From NCBI RefSeq assembly GCF_011045015.1, contig NZ_JAAKZY010000006.1, positions 1 to 64,000 on the forward strand: DNA of 64,000 nt. Reading direction: 5' to 3'. The DNA comes from Streptomyces scabichelini (GTDB taxonomy: Bacteria; Actinomycetota; Actinomycetes; Streptomycetales; Streptomycetaceae). Within the stretch, counting starts at the first letter, position 1; every line of letters begins with the position of its first letter. Below are positions 18,109 through 27,447 of this stretch, in pieces. Below the pieces are notes generated by a model that was given only the letters and a program-made list of their open reading frames with translations, did no database searches and was not told the DNA's origin. A program made the translations under genes and the position numbers.

Positions 18109-18987
18109 TCAGCCTCCCTGCGCTGATGTGAGACTCCGCCGCTGCTCACGGCGGTCCCGCTGCCGGTCCGGATCGGGGACGGGGGCCGCGAGCATCAGCC
18201 GCTTCGTGTAGAGGTTCCGCGGCTGCGCCGTCACCGTGGCGGCGTCACCGGACTCCACGATCTCGCCGCGGTACATCACCGCGACCCGGTGGCTGACACA
18301 CCGTACGACCGACAGGTCATGGGTGATGAACAAGTACGCGACCCCCGTGCGCTGTTGGATCTCGATGAACAGGTCAAGCACCCGGGACTGGGTGGACAGG
18401 TCGAGGGCGCTGACCGGTTCGTCGCAGACGATCAGCCGGGGATCGCGGCACAGCGCCCGCGCGATCGCGATGCGCTGGCGCTGCCCGCCCGAGAACTCGC
18501 GGGGCAGCCGCCCGGCGGCGTCGGCCGGCAGCCGGACGTCGTCGAGCAGTGCGCGGACGCGGGCGTCGGCGGCCTCGCGAGCGGTGCCGGCGACCAGCAG
18601 CGGCTCGGTGAGGATGTCGTTGACGGTCATCGCGGGATTGAGCGAGGTGTACGGATCCTGGAAGACCACCTGGATGTCGTCGCTGAGCGCGCGCCGCTCG
18701 CGCCCGGCCAGGTTCGAGATCACCTGGCCCGCATAGCGGATCTCGCCCTGCGTCACAGGGGCCAGACCCAGCACCGCGCGCCCGAGCGTCGTCTTCCCAG
18801 ACCCGGACTCGCCGACCAGGCCGACCGTCTCGCCCGCCCTGATGCCGAGGGAGACGCCGTGCAGTGCCCGGAACGGCGGCTTGCGCCAGCCCTTGGCCGG
18901 ATAGTCCACGACCACACCGTCGATCTCCAGCATGTTCCCACTCGTTTCGGAGGCGGCAGGTGACTCGGAAGCGGGTAGCGCGGTCAT
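18109..18987 (-). CDS. Dpp/Opp-type ABC transporter ATP-binding protein (F subunit)
   Basis: A protein of 292 residues with Walker [10 protein letters not shown], signature [15 protein letters not shown] and Walker B LIVCDEP. The tail ([18 protein letters not shown]) is typical of oligopeptide/nickel ATPases of the DppF/OppF class. Its ATG overlaps the stop of the permease-ATPase fusion gene by 4 bp. With the ATPase half of that fusion it would complete the heterodimeric motor. Confidence 0.9.
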   Translation of the reverse strand: MTALPASESPAASETSGNMLEIDGVVVDYPAKGWRKPPFRALHGVSLGIRAGETVGLVGESGSGKTTLGRAVLGLAPVTQGEIRYAGQVISNLAGRERRALSDDIQVVFQDPYTSLNPAMTVNDILTEPLLVAGTAREAADARVRALLDDVRLPADAAGRLPREFSGGQRQRIAIARALCRDPRLIVCDEPVSALDLSTQSRVLDLFIEIQQRTGVAYLFITHDLSVVRCVSHRVAVMYRGEIVESGDAATVTAQPRNLYTKRLMLAAPVPDPDRQRDRREQRRSLTSAQGG

Positions 18988-20816
18988 ACCTTCTCCTCCA
19001 GGGTCGCGGGGGCGGACGGGACGTCCGGCAGGGGCGTACGCAGCGGGGCGTCCTCCAGCGTCGACGCCAGCAGCATCCGGGTGTACGGGTGTTGCGGGTC
19101 GGCGAACAGCTCCCGTACCGGAGCCGACTCGACGACGCGGCCCGTCTGCATGACCACGACGCGGTCGCAGATGTCGGCGACCACACCGAAGTTGTGGGTC
19201 ACCAGGACCAGGCCCATTCGCCGCTCCTGCTGCAACTCCCTGAGCAGATCCAGCACTTCGGCCTGCACGGTGACGTCAAGGGCGGTGGTCGGCTCGTCGG
19301 CGATCAGCAGGTCGGGGTCGCACGACACCGCACCGGCGATCAGTACACGCTGTGCCATGCCGCCGGAGATCTGATGGGGATACGAGTCGTACACGCGCTC
19401 CGGCTCGGCGATCCCGACGCGCTCCAGCAGGGCGAGGGCCCGCTTCCGTGCCTCGCCCGCGGAGATCTTCAGGTGCAGACGCATCGGGTCGGCGAGCTGT
19501 GTGCCGATGCGGAACGACGGGTCGAGGTTGGACATCGGCTCCTGGGGGACGTACGCGATCCGGCTGCCCCGCAGCGAGTTCATGCCCTTGCGGCCGAGGC
19601 GTCGCAGGTCCTGTCCGTCGAAGGAGATCCGGTCGGCCTCGCGCCGGGCCTCGGGCGGCAGCAGACCGAGCACGGAGAAGGCCGTCTGGCTCTTGCCCGA
19701 ACCGGACTCGCCGACCAGCCCGACGACCTCGCCGCGGCGCACGCTCAGCGACACACCGTCGACCACCGTGGATTCGCCCGCGGGGCCGGGATACGTCACC
19801 CGCAGGTTCCGTACGGTCAGGAGGTCGTCGCCGCCCTCGGAGGCGTCGGCCTCCTCAGAGGTGGGCTCGTCGGTGGGCACGGTCACTCGTGGCGTCTTCG
19901 TTCGCCGGGCGGGCGCCGCGCTCCCGCTCTCCAGCAGCGCGTCGCGCAGGGCGTTGGCGAGCAGCCCGAGCGAGGCGACGGTGATGACGATGGCGATACC
20001 GGGCGCCAGCAGGAGAGTGGGCCTGGTGTAGAGGTTGGCGAACGCGTCGTTGAGCATCGCTCCCCAGCTGGCCTGACTCGGTGAGCCGAGGCCGAGGAAC
20101 TCGATGCCCGCCTGGATGACGACGGCGACGCCGAACATCTGCGCCGACTGGATGATCGTGGGCGCCTGCACGACCGGCAGGATGTGCCGGCGCACGATGC
20201 GCAGGTCGCTCAGGCCCGAGACCCGGGCCGCGTCCACGTACAGCTCCTCCCGCACCGATGTCACCGAGGCCCGTACGAGGCGGAAGACGCCCGGCGCGAG
20301 GATGACGCCGAGCACCGCCATCGCCGCGTTGGCGTTCGGGCCGATCGCCGCGATCGCGACCAGCAGCACCATGATCGCCGGTGCGGCCATCACGAGGTTG
20401 GCCAGCCAGCTGAGGACGGCGTCGAGCCGGCCGCGGTAGTAGCCGCTCAGCAGCCCGGCCGGAACGCCGATCAGCAGGGCGACGGCGACCGCGATGAATC
20501 CGCCGAGAAGGCTGACGCGGCCTCCGTGGAGGAGCTGCGCGAGGATGTCCCGGCCGACGCTGTCGGCGCCCAGCGGGTGGCTGCCGCCCGGCGGGGCGAA
20601 CGCGTCGTTCAGCGACGACCGGGTGGGACTGTTCGACGTGAGCAGCGGGGCGCAGACGCTCGCCAGGACGACGAGCGCGAGGACCACCAGGCACCCGACG
20701 GCCACGGGGTTGCGCAGCAGTCGGCGCAGGAGGTTGCTGCGTCGGGGGAGCGGGCCCGCGGTGTCGGTGGCCGTGGCCGGCTTGTCGGGCATGTCTTCCG
20801 TACCAGGGACAGTCAT
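18984..20816 (-). CDS. Dpp/Opp-type ABC permease-ATPase fusion (C-D)
   Basis: A 610-residue fusion. Residues about 25-300 are a DppC-like permease: N-terminal membrane segment, LGADSVGRDILAQLL motif, and the EAA loop region with VSGLSDLRIVRRHILP. After a charged linker of about 35 residues, residues about 335-610 are a DppD-like ATPase (Walker A GESGSGKSQ, ISGGMAQRVLIAGAV, Walker B LLIADEP). Both ends overlap neighbouring genes by 4 bp. The fused arrangement fixes a 1:1 ratio of inner permease to ATPase. Start 20816 is set by the overlap with the upstream permease stop. Confidence 0.9.
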   Translation of the reverse strand: MTVPGTEDMPDKPATATDTAGPLPRRSNLLRRLLRNPVAVGCLVVLALVVLASVCAPLLTSNSPTRSSLNDAFAPPGGSHPLGADSVGRDILAQLLHGGRVSLLGGFIAVAVALLIGVPAGLLSGYYRGRLDAVLSWLANLVMAAPAIMVLLVAIAAIGPNANAAMAVLGVILAPGVFRLVRASVTSVREELYVDAARVSGLSDLRIVRRHILPVVQAPTIIQSAQMFGVAVVIQAGIEFLGLGSPSQASWGAMLNDAFANLYTRPTLLLAPGIAIVITVASLGLLANALRDALLESGSAAPARRTKTPRVTVPTDEPTSEEADASEGGDDLLTVRNLRVTYPGPAGESTVVDGVSLSVRRGEVVGLVGESGSGKSQTAFSVLGLLPPEARREADRISFDGQDLRRLGRKGMNSLRGSRIAYVPQEPMSNLDPSFRIGTQLADPMRLHLKISAGEARKRALALLERVGIAEPERVYDSYPHQISGGMAQRVLIAGAVSCDPDLLIADEPTTALDVTVQAEVLDLLRELQQERRMGLVLVTHNFGVVADICDRVVVMQTGRVVESAPVRELFADPQHPYTRMLLASTLEDAPLRTPLPDVPSAPATLEEKV

Positions 20817-21754
20817 CGCACGCGCACCTTCGGGTTGAGCCAGCCGTAGGCGAAGTCGACCAGGAGGTTGACCGCCACGACGATGAACACCAGATAGACC
20901 ACGACCCCCATGACCAGCGGGGTGTCGCCGTTGACCGTCGCCTCGACCGCGGCCGAACCGACCCCGGGGAGCCCGAACACCTTCTCGATGATGACGGCGC
21001 CGCCGACCAGGCCGATGAACTGCAGCGACAGGACCGTCAGAGCGGGCGGCGCCGCGTTGCGCAGCACATGCCGGAACAGCACGCGGCGCTCGCTCAGCCC
21101 CCGGCTGCGCAGCGTCCGTACGAAGTCCTGGCGCAGCACGTCGATCACCGAGCCGCGCACCTGCTGGGCCGTCGCCGCGATCGCACCGATGGAGAGCGAG
21201 ATCGCCGGCAGGGTGATCGACCGGAACCAGCCGGACAGGGACGTCGACAGCGGTACGTATCCGGTCGCCGGGAGCCAGCCCAGTTCGACCGCGAGCGTCG
21301 CGGACAGGAGCAGCGCCATCAGGAAGCCGGGCACCGCGTACCCGGTGATCGCCGTCAGCTGGACCAGCCGGTCGAGCCACCCGCGGCGGACGGCGGCGGC
21401 GACGCCGAGCACGACGCTGAGCACCGTGGCCAGGATCAGTCCTGCGACCACGACCGACAGGGTCACCGGCACCTTCAGCACCAGGCTGGAGGAGACCGGC
21501 TCACCACTGAACCAGGACGCTCCGAAGTCACCGCGCACGGCATGGCCGAGCCAGTCGCCGTACTGCGAGAGCCAGGGCCGGTCCAAGCCCAACTCCTGGG
21601 ATTTGGCGGCCACTTGATCCTGGGTGGCCATCTGCCCCGCGATGTTGCGCGCGGCGTCGGCCCCGGTGAGGCTCATCATCGCGAAGGCCGCCGTCGCGAG
21701 CACATAGAGGAGCACCAGGCCGGCCAGGACGCGGCGAACGAGAAAGGTCAGCAT
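20813..21754 (-). CDS. Dpp/Opp-type ABC permease (B subunit)
   Basis: A protein of 313 residues with six predicted membrane helices. It shows the DppB features LVRRVLAGLVLLYVLATAAF at the N terminus, LGLDRPWLSQYGDW, and an EAA-like loop (LRSRGLSERRVLFRHVLRNA). It forms the channel with the permease half of the downstream fusion. It starts 13 bp after the binding-protein stop, within the same operon. Confidence 0.9.
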   Translation of the reverse strand: MLTFLVRRVLAGLVLLYVLATAAFAMMSLTGADAARNIAGQMATQDQVAAKSQELGLDRPWLSQYGDWLGHAVRGDFGASWFSGEPVSSSLVLKVPVTLSVVVAGLILATVLSVVLGVAAAVRRGWLDRLVQLTAITGYAVPGFLMALLLSATLAVELGWLPATGYVPLSTSLSGWFRSITLPAISLSIGAIAATAQQVRGSVIDVLRQDFVRTLRSRGLSERRVLFRHVLRNAAPPALTVLSLQFIGLVGGAVIIEKVFGLPGVGSAAVEATVNGDTPLVMGVVVYLVFIVVAVNLLVDFAYGWLNPKVRVR

Positions 21755-21767
21755 CGCAATTCCCTGG

Positions 21768-23276
21768 TCAGGACGCGGGGGCCATGTTGCGGATCGGCAC
21801 GGCCGACACGTACGACCGGGGCGTCACCTTGATCTTCTTCGAGTTCCCCTGCACGGCGTCCAGGACGTCCCACGGGGCGTTGAACGCGTTCGTCTGGAGA
21901 TACGCGTTGATCTCGCGGAACGCGTCGGTCTGGGTACTGCCGGTCGCCTTCTGGGCCTTGCCGATCACCGAGTTGAGGCTGGGGTCGAAGTCCTTGGCGG
22001 GGTTCCAGGCGGCGTCCTTGGTGAGTTCGCTCTGGATGAAGTCCCAGGGCTGTCCCGACTGGAGCTTGAACCAGGACATCGCGTACTTCCCCGACTGGAG
22101 GGCGGAGAACAGCTCGGTGAACGGAATCTTGTCGACCTTGACCTTGATGCCGATGTCCTGCAACGACTGCGTCATGACGGCCTGTTGGCCGGGCGCGACC
22201 GACGAGACGTCGGGCATGGTCACGGTGAAGCCGTTCGGGTATCCGGCCTCGGCGAGCAGCTTCTTCGCCTTCGCAGGGTCGTACGGATAGTTCTTCTCCA
22301 GCGACTTGTCGTACCAGCTGCTTCCCTCGGTGGCCATCTGCGAAGTCGCCGTGGCGTAGCCGAGGTTGACCTTCTTGACGATCGACTCGCGGTCGAAGGC
22401 GTAGTTAAGGGCCTGCCGGACCTTCACCTTGCCCAGGGCCGGCACGATCTTCCCGGCGCGGTCCCAGATGTAGAGGCCCTCGACGCTGTCCGGGTGTGCC
22501 TTCACCTCAAGTCCCCGGCCCTTGACCTGACTTGCGGTCTGGGGAGTGATCCGGGCCCAGTCCACCTGCCCCGCCAGCAGCGCGTTCAGACGCGCGGTCG
22601 GATCGCTGATGTTCCTGATGACGATCTTGTTGAAGGGGTATGCCTTCTTGTTCCAGTAGTCGGCGTTCCGAGTGAAGGTGTACGTGCTGCCGTTGGTCGT
22701 CGCGCCCTTGTCCAGGACGTACGGGCCCGAACCGACCGGTCCGCCCTTCGCCTCCAGGTTCTTCGGGCTGGCGATCATCCCCGACGGATCGCCGAGGCTC
22801 GCGACGAGCTGGGGATCCGGGGCCGACAGGTGGATGGCGACCGTCGTGGAGTCCACGGCGTCGACCGAGGTGATCGCGTTCAGCTTGCCGGCCGCCTCGT
22901 TCGCACCCTCCTTGGTGTGCATGAGGTTGGCCTTCACCGCGGCGGCGTCGAGGGCGGTGCCGTCGGTGAACTTCACCGCGCTCCTGAGCTTCATCGTCAG
23001 AACGGTGCGGGTCTTGTCGTAGGACCAGGAGGTCGCGAGGTTCGGCTTCGGATTGGCCTGCGCGTCCAGGTGGACCAACGAGTCGAACACCGGCTCGTAG
23101 TACTGGATGTTGTCGCCCAGGACCGCTGTCGACAGGTCCCAGGGGGTGGCCGCGTTTCCGATCGCGAGCGTGAGTGTCCCGTTCGAGCCGGCGGCGGGCG
23201 CGTTGCCGGAGCCGCCGCTGCACGCCGTCACGGACACCAGGGTCAGAGCTGCCCCTGTCAGCGCGATTCTGCGCAT
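21768..23276 (-). CDS. ABC transporter substrate-binding lipoprotein (SBP family 5)
   Basis: A protein of about 502 residues. It has a lipoprotein signal (MRRIALTGAALTLVSVTAC, Cys at 19) followed by a cluster C (DppA/OppA/NikA) binding fold, including the family segment VKFTDGTALDAAAVKANL. Clients of this family include peptides, nickel chelates and oligosaccharides. The dehydrogenase and isomerase genes upstream suggest a sugar-like or polyol ligand. Start 23276 has AGAGGT upstream; the longer frame adds charged residues before the signal peptide. Confidence 0.88.
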   Translation of the reverse strand: MRRIALTGAALTLVSVTACSGGSGNAPAAGSNGTLTLAIGNAATPWDLSTAVLGDNIQYYEPVFDSLVHLDAQANPKPNLATSWSYDKTRTVLTMKLRSAVKFTDGTALDAAAVKANLMHTKEGANEAAGKLNAITSVDAVDSTTVAIHLSAPDPQLVASLGDPSGMIASPKNLEAKGGPVGSGPYVLDKGATTNGSTYTFTRNADYWNKKAYPFNKIVIRNISDPTARLNALLAGQVDWARITPQTASQVKGRGLEVKAHPDSVEGLYIWDRAGKIVPALGKVKVRQALNYAFDRESIVKKVNLGYATATSQMATEGSSWYDKSLEKNYPYDPAKAKKLLAEAGYPNGFTVTMPDVSSVAPGQQAVMTQSLQDIGIKVKVDKIPFTELFSALQSGKYAMSWFKLQSGQPWDFIQSELTKDAAWNPAKDFDPSLNSVIGKAQKATGSTQTDAFREINAYLQTNAFNAPWDVLDAVQGNSKKIKVTPRSYVSAVPIRNMAPAS

Positions 23277-23384
23277 GTCGTACCTCTTTATGTCTTGACG
23301 TGGTTCGTGTGCCATCCGGTGCTCCGGCTGGAAGGTGTTCGCGTGCTGTTCGGTGGTGCGGGGTCGCCGGTCCTGACCGTCGCG

Positions 23385-24275
23385 TCAGTGTGTCTGCCGG
23401 GTGGCCCATTCGCCGCAGAGCCGGACGCTTTCCTCGGGGGTGGGCTGCGCGCCCCGGTCGACCTCGATGACGAGCCAGCCGTCGAAGCTGTCGGGCAGCG
23501 TCGCCAGGATCTCCGGGATGTCGACCGAGGCGTGACCGGGCTCGGCCCACAGGCCGGCCAGGACCGTCTGCTGGTAGGTCCAGCCCTCGGCCTTGCCGCG
23601 CTCGGCGATGTCGGCGTGGAAGTCCTTTACATGCATGCTCGCCACGCGGGGCCCGTAGTCGCGGATGAGGCCGGTGACGTCGGCACCGGCCCAGCCGAGG
23701 TGGCCGATGTCGGGGCCGAAGGAGAGGACGTCCGCGGGGACGGTGTCGAGGATGAACCGGGTCTCTTCCTCGGTCTCCGCCCAGGTGCCGATGTGGGGGT
23801 GGAAGGCGGCGGTGACACCGTTGGCCTTGGTGGTCTCGCCCATCCGCGCGAACACGTCGCGAACTCGCTCCAGCCGCTCGGGAGTCGACTCCGCGCCGAC
23901 CGCCGGCCGGTGCACGCGGGGCGCCTGCTTGTTCATGCCGGTGGCCACGAAGACGGTGGGCAGGCCGAGTTCGGCCATCTGCGAGCTGATCCGGTCCGTC
24001 TTGTCGAGCAGCCCTCGCAGGCTCTCCTCGTCCATGGGCAGCGGTCCGGAGATGTAGCCGGGCGCGGGTGCGAGTCCGTGGTCGGACAGCAGCTTCCCGT
24101 ACTCGGCGGCCGTCATGTCCGCGGGCACTTCGGCGTGCACCGCGGGGATGCCCGCTTCGCGGATGACCTTGAGCCGCTGCGTGAGTGAGGGTGCCAGCGC
24201 GGGGTCGATCCAGCCGTCGTCGGTGGCGATCCACTGGAGGGGGTTGATCGCGATCTTGTCGGGGCTGATGGTCAT
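23385..24275 (-). CDS. Sugar-phosphate isomerase/epimerase-like TIM-barrel protein (AP_endonuc_2)
   Basis: A protein of 296 residues of the xylose-isomerase-like TIM barrel family (IolE/IolI/Hyi group). Candidate metal ligands lie in AAFHPHIGTWAE, LSFGPDIGHLGWAG, SMHVKDFHAD and the final WLVIEVDRG. The N terminus (KIAINPLQWIATDDGW) resembles IolE-type inosose dehydratases. It lies between a Gfo/Idh/MocA dehydrogenase gene (30 bp upstream) and the ABC importer. A dehydrogenation-then-dehydration or isomerisation sequence on a cyclitol or sugar is a reasonable inference. Confidence 0.82.
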   Translation of the reverse strand: MTISPDKIAINPLQWIATDDGWIDPALAPSLTQRLKVIREAGIPAVHAEVPADMTAAEYGKLLSDHGLAPAPGYISGPLPMDEESLRGLLDKTDRISSQMAELGLPTVFVATGMNKQAPRVHRPAVGAESTPERLERVRDVFARMGETTKANGVTAAFHPHIGTWAETEEETRFILDTVPADVLSFGPDIGHLGWAGADVTGLIRDYGPRVASMHVKDFHADIAERGKAEGWTYQQTVLAGLWAEPGHASVDIPEILATLPDSFDGWLVIEVDRGAQPTPEESVRLCGEWATRQTH

Positions 24276-24305
24276 GTACGTCCTTCCCTGGGGCTTCCGG
24301 AGGGG

Positions 24306-25409
24306 TCAGGCGGAGTAACGGGGCTGGGGGCGTTCGCAGGTGCTCTGGAGCTGCACGAGCCGGCCCTGCTGGGAGGCGTCCTCGACGGCGCAGAGCGCTT
24401 CGAGTACGTGGAAGGCGAAGGATGCGTTGGCGCGGTGCGGGCCGCCCTCGATCGCGTCCGCCAGGTCGCGGACTCCGAGGCCGCGGCGGTGCTGCTCGCG
24501 GGTGTCGACGGCACCGAAGAGGCCGACCGCCGGTTCAAGGACCGTCCAGTCGGTGTCGCCGTGCCGCCGCAGCCGCACGTCGCCGTCGAAGTTGTTGGGG
24601 TTGGGCAGCGAGAGCGTGCCCTCGGTGCCGTAGATCTCCATGCGGGGCAGCTCGGTGTCCCAGATGTCGAAGCTCATCAGGGTCGTGCCGATGACGCCCG
24701 AGGCGAAGGTGAGCACGGCGGAGGCATGGGTGGGGACCGTGACCTCGATGGAGCCGACGGTGCTGCCGGGTGCGGTCACGGTCCTGACCGGGGCACCGAT
24801 CCGGCTTGCCGCGGTGACGGTCCGAATCGGTCCGAGGAGGTTGACGAGGATGGCGAAGTAGTACGGACCCATGTCCATCACCGGTCCGCCGCCCGGCTGG
24901 AACAGGAAGCGCGGATCCGGGTGCCAGGCCTCGGCCTTGCTGTGGCTGATGAAGGCGGAGGCACCGACCGGTGTGCCGATCAGCCCGGCGTCGACGGCCT
25001 TGCGCGCCGTCTGGCTCGCGCTGCCGAGGAAGGTGTCCGGCGCCGAGCCGAGCACCCGCCCGCTCCTGGCCGCCGCCTCCAGGACGGCTCGGCCCTCCGC
25101 GACCGTGGTCCCCAGGGGCTTCTCGACGTAGACGTGCTTGCCGGCCTCCAGAGCGGTGGTGATGGTGCGCGCGTGGTGCACCGGCGGCGTCAGGTTGATG
25201 ACGATGTCGATGGACTCGTCGGCGTACAGCTCCGAGTCGTCGCCCCACGAGGAGATGTTGTGGTCGGCGGCGGCCTGCTTGGCGCGGGCGACGTCGACGT
25301 CGGCCACCCGCACGATCTCCAGCTCCGGATAGCGGGCCAGGCCGGTGACGTACCGGCCGAAGATGTTGCCGCTGCCGAGGATGCCGATCCGATGCGTCGG
25401 CTTGGTCAT
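24306..25409 (-). CDS. Gfo/Idh/MocA-family dehydrogenase
   Basis: A protein of 367 residues with an N-terminal NAD(P) fold (HRIGILGSGNIFGRYVTGL), the EKPLGTT motif whose Lys is catalytic, and the C-terminal alpha/beta domain (PVMDMGPYYFAILVNLLG). Family members oxidise sugars or inositols at a ring carbon. It appears to be the first gene of the minus-strand operon ending at 17177. The 580-bp region upstream, shared with the ROK regulator, would hold its promoter. Confidence 0.88.
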   Translation of the reverse strand: MTKPTHRIGILGSGNIFGRYVTGLARYPELEIVRVADVDVARAKQAAADHNISSWGDDSELYADESIDIVINLTPPVHHARTITTALEAGKHVYVEKPLGTTVAEGRAVLEAAARSGRVLGSAPDTFLGSASQTARKAVDAGLIGTPVGASAFISHSKAEAWHPDPRFLFQPGGGPVMDMGPYYFAILVNLLGPIRTVTAASRIGAPVRTVTAPGSTVGSIEVTVPTHASAVLTFASGVIGTTLMSFDIWDTELPRMEIYGTEGTLSLPNPNNFDGDVRLRRHGDTDWTVLEPAVGLFGAVDTREQHRRGLGVRDLADAIEGGPHRANASFAFHVLEALCAVEDASQQGRLVQLQSTCERPQPRYSA

Positions 25410-25967
25410 GGCCAGAATTCCTCTCGGTGTGGCGATGCGCGGGGTGGGGGAACCGGTCGGTCACTTCGAGTGCCGCGAGATTTCGCCGCTCGGTTGCCGG
25501 ATATTCAAGGGCTGTGCGGAGGCGTCGGACGAGGGCCGTGGTCCGCTGAGCAGAACGCGCACGGTCTGGTTATCGAATCGTGATGCGCAAGGCTGATGGT
25601 GTGTCAGGTGACGTGGCCGCGTTCGTGACGGCGGTCGGGTGCGTGGCGGTCGCGACTGGGGAGCTCCGTTGCTCGCGCGGAGAAAGTCGCAGATCAGCGC
25701 CTGTTCTTCGCATCCCTCTTCGGTCCGGACGGCGGTGGGCGCGAACGGTGAGGCGGCATGCGAAAACCCGTCGGCGCGCATGCGGATGGGGTCGTCATGC
25801 GGGCCGACGGGGAGCAGGGGCGGGGAGCGCGTCTCATTGAGTGACCGGCCGTCATTGACTCCGGGAGGCCATCACTGATAAATGACCTCGCTTTTTCCGG
25901 GCCGTTATCAGCGGCTGCGGTGCCGCGTCTCGTGTCACGATCTTTTAGTTCGTGGCTGTGGAGCAAG
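25410..25967. other. Long intergenic region between divergent dehydrogenase and ROK genes
   Basis: No convincing gene is seen here. The right half is AT-richer than its surroundings, and CTGATAA (25875-25881) with TTATCAG (25905-25911) makes a widely spaced 7-bp inverted repeat. The promoter of the minus-strand operon should lie near 25420-25600, but I cannot name its elements. Confidence 0.5.
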
Positions 25968-26006
25968 ATGCCGTTTTTAATTTTCCTGTTTGACTAAAAA
26001 CGGCAT
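25968..26006. promoter_or_regulatory. 12-bp perfect inverted repeat, candidate ROK operator
   Basis: ATGCCGTTTTTA (25968-25979) is matched exactly by TAAAAACGGCAT (25995-26006) across a 15-base spacer, 47 bp before the ROK start. A core ACGGCAT recurs at 26033-26039. The position and symmetry fit a dimer operator. Confidence 0.6.
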
Positions 26007-26017
26007 AACGAGGCACC

Positions 26018-26045
26018 TTCGACCTCTGGACAACGGCATTAGGAT
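26018..26045 (+). promoter_or_regulatory. Candidate promoter for a leaderless ROK mRNA
   Basis: TTCGAC (26018-26023) and TAGGAT (26040-26045) are spaced by 16 bases. The GTG at 26053 is 7 bases beyond the -10 box, which would place transcription and translation starts together. Confidence 0.4.
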
Positions 26046-26052
26046 CAAGAAC

Positions 26053-27285
26053 GTGCATAAAGAAGACGGGTACGTCGCCAGTCCGGCCCTGCTCCCGGCG
26101 GTGCCCGTCGGTCTGCGCAAAGTCCTGGATCTCGTGGTGGCAGGTGAGGCGACCAGCCGTGCGGAGATAGCCCGGCGCACCGGTCTGGCCCGGTCGACGG
26201 TCGGTCAGCAGGTCGACCATCTCGTCGGGCGCGACATTCTGCAGGAGCTCGAGTCCCGGGAGTCGGTGCGCGGGCGTCCGCCGAAAGTGCTGACGCTCAG
26301 CCCGCGGGCGGGGACCATCGCCGTGGCGGACGTCGATCTCCTGGTGTCACAGGTCGCGATCGCCGATCTCACGGGGCGCGTGATCGCGCGGGAGACCGTG
26401 GACGTCCGGATCGACGCCGGTCCTGAGGCAGTGCTGGAAGCGGTGACCCAGCGGCTGTTGAGACTGCTGGCACGGTACGAGCGCGATCCGGACCGGGTCC
26501 GCGAAGTAGTGGTGGGCCTGCCCGGCGCTGTGGACGTCCAGCGCGGCTGCCCGGTGCGGCCGAACGGGATGCCCGGCTGGGACGCCTATCCGGTGGCGGA
26601 GCAACTGCGCGAGCGTTTCCGCGCCCCCGTCGTGGTGGACAACGACGCCAACCTCATGGCTCTCGGCGAGGCCTGCCAGGAGCAGGTGGACACTCCACTG
26701 CTGTGCATCAAGATCGCCACCGGCATCGGGGCCGGGGTCGTCACCGCCGATGGTGAGGTGTACCGCGGCGCCGACGGAGCCGCCGGCGACATCGGGCACA
26801 TCCGGGCCGTTGGCGGCGGCGACGTCCTGTGCGCCTGCGGCAACGTCGGCTGTGTCGGAGCTGTCGCCTCGCACCGGGCCGTGCTGCGCCGCCTCGGCAT
26901 CCCCGAGTCGACCGACGACGACCCGTTGTACGGCACGCACGAGCTGGTGCAACGCGTCGCGAACAACGACCCGCCGGCCGTGCGTGCCCTGCGTGAGGCC
27001 GCCACCGAGCTCGGCGAGGTGGTGGCCATGCTGGTCTACATGTTCAACCCGCGCACCCTGGTACTCGGCGGTCCGCTGAGCGACCTCCGCGACGACCTCC
27101 TGTCCGGAGTCCGCGCCGTGGTGTACCAGCGCGCCCTGCCCCTGGCCACCCGCAAGCTGACCATCACCACGACGCAGCTCGCCGGCGACTCCGGGATCCA
27201 CGGCGCCATCGCCCTCGCCACTCGGGACGTCTTCAGCGCCCAGGGCGTCGCCCGGATGCTGGCCGACGACTCGGGGGGCGGATGA
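26053..27285 (+). CDS. ROK-family transcriptional repressor
   Basis: A protein of about 410 residues. It has an N-terminal winged helix-turn-helix (SRAEIARRTGLARSTVGQQV, about residues 35-55) followed by a ROK sugar-kinase-like domain. The domain shows NDANLMALGE, the IATGIGAGVV glycine loop, and the zinc motif CACGNVGCVGAVAS after GDIGHIR. ROK repressors sense sugars or their phosphates. The reading frame is open further upstream to a TTG at 25990, which falls inside the inverted repeat, so GTG 26053 is preferred. It probably controls both flanking dehydrogenase/isomerase operons. Confidence 0.85.
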   Translation: MHKEDGYVASPALLPAVPVGLRKVLDLVVAGEATSRAEIARRTGLARSTVGQQVDHLVGRDILQELESRESVRGRPPKVLTLSPRAGTIAVADVDLLVSQVAIADLTGRVIARETVDVRIDAGPEAVLEAVTQRLLRLLARYERDPDRVREVVVGLPGAVDVQRGCPVRPNGMPGWDAYPVAEQLRERFRAPVVVDNDANLMALGEACQEQVDTPLLCIKIATGIGAGVVTADGEVYRGADGAAGDIGHIRAVGGGDVLCACGNVGCVGAVASHRAVLRRLGIPESTDDDPLYGTHELVQRVANNDPPAVRALREAATELGEVVAMLVYMFNPRTLVLGGPLSDLRDDLLSGVRAVVYQRALPLATRKLTITTTQLAGDSGIHGAIALATRDVFSAQGVARMLADDSGGG

Positions 27286-27447
27286 CACTTCTTGCGCGGG
27301 TTCGACGTGTCGGCTGCCGGGACACGGCAGTCGTCGGCCGGTCCGCTGATCGGACCGTCCACCTTGGTCCATGCCACAGCTCATCGCAGGCTCCTCGAGA
27401 GCCCGTCCGGCGCCCCAGGCCGGTCGGAAGACGACGGAGGTGCACCC

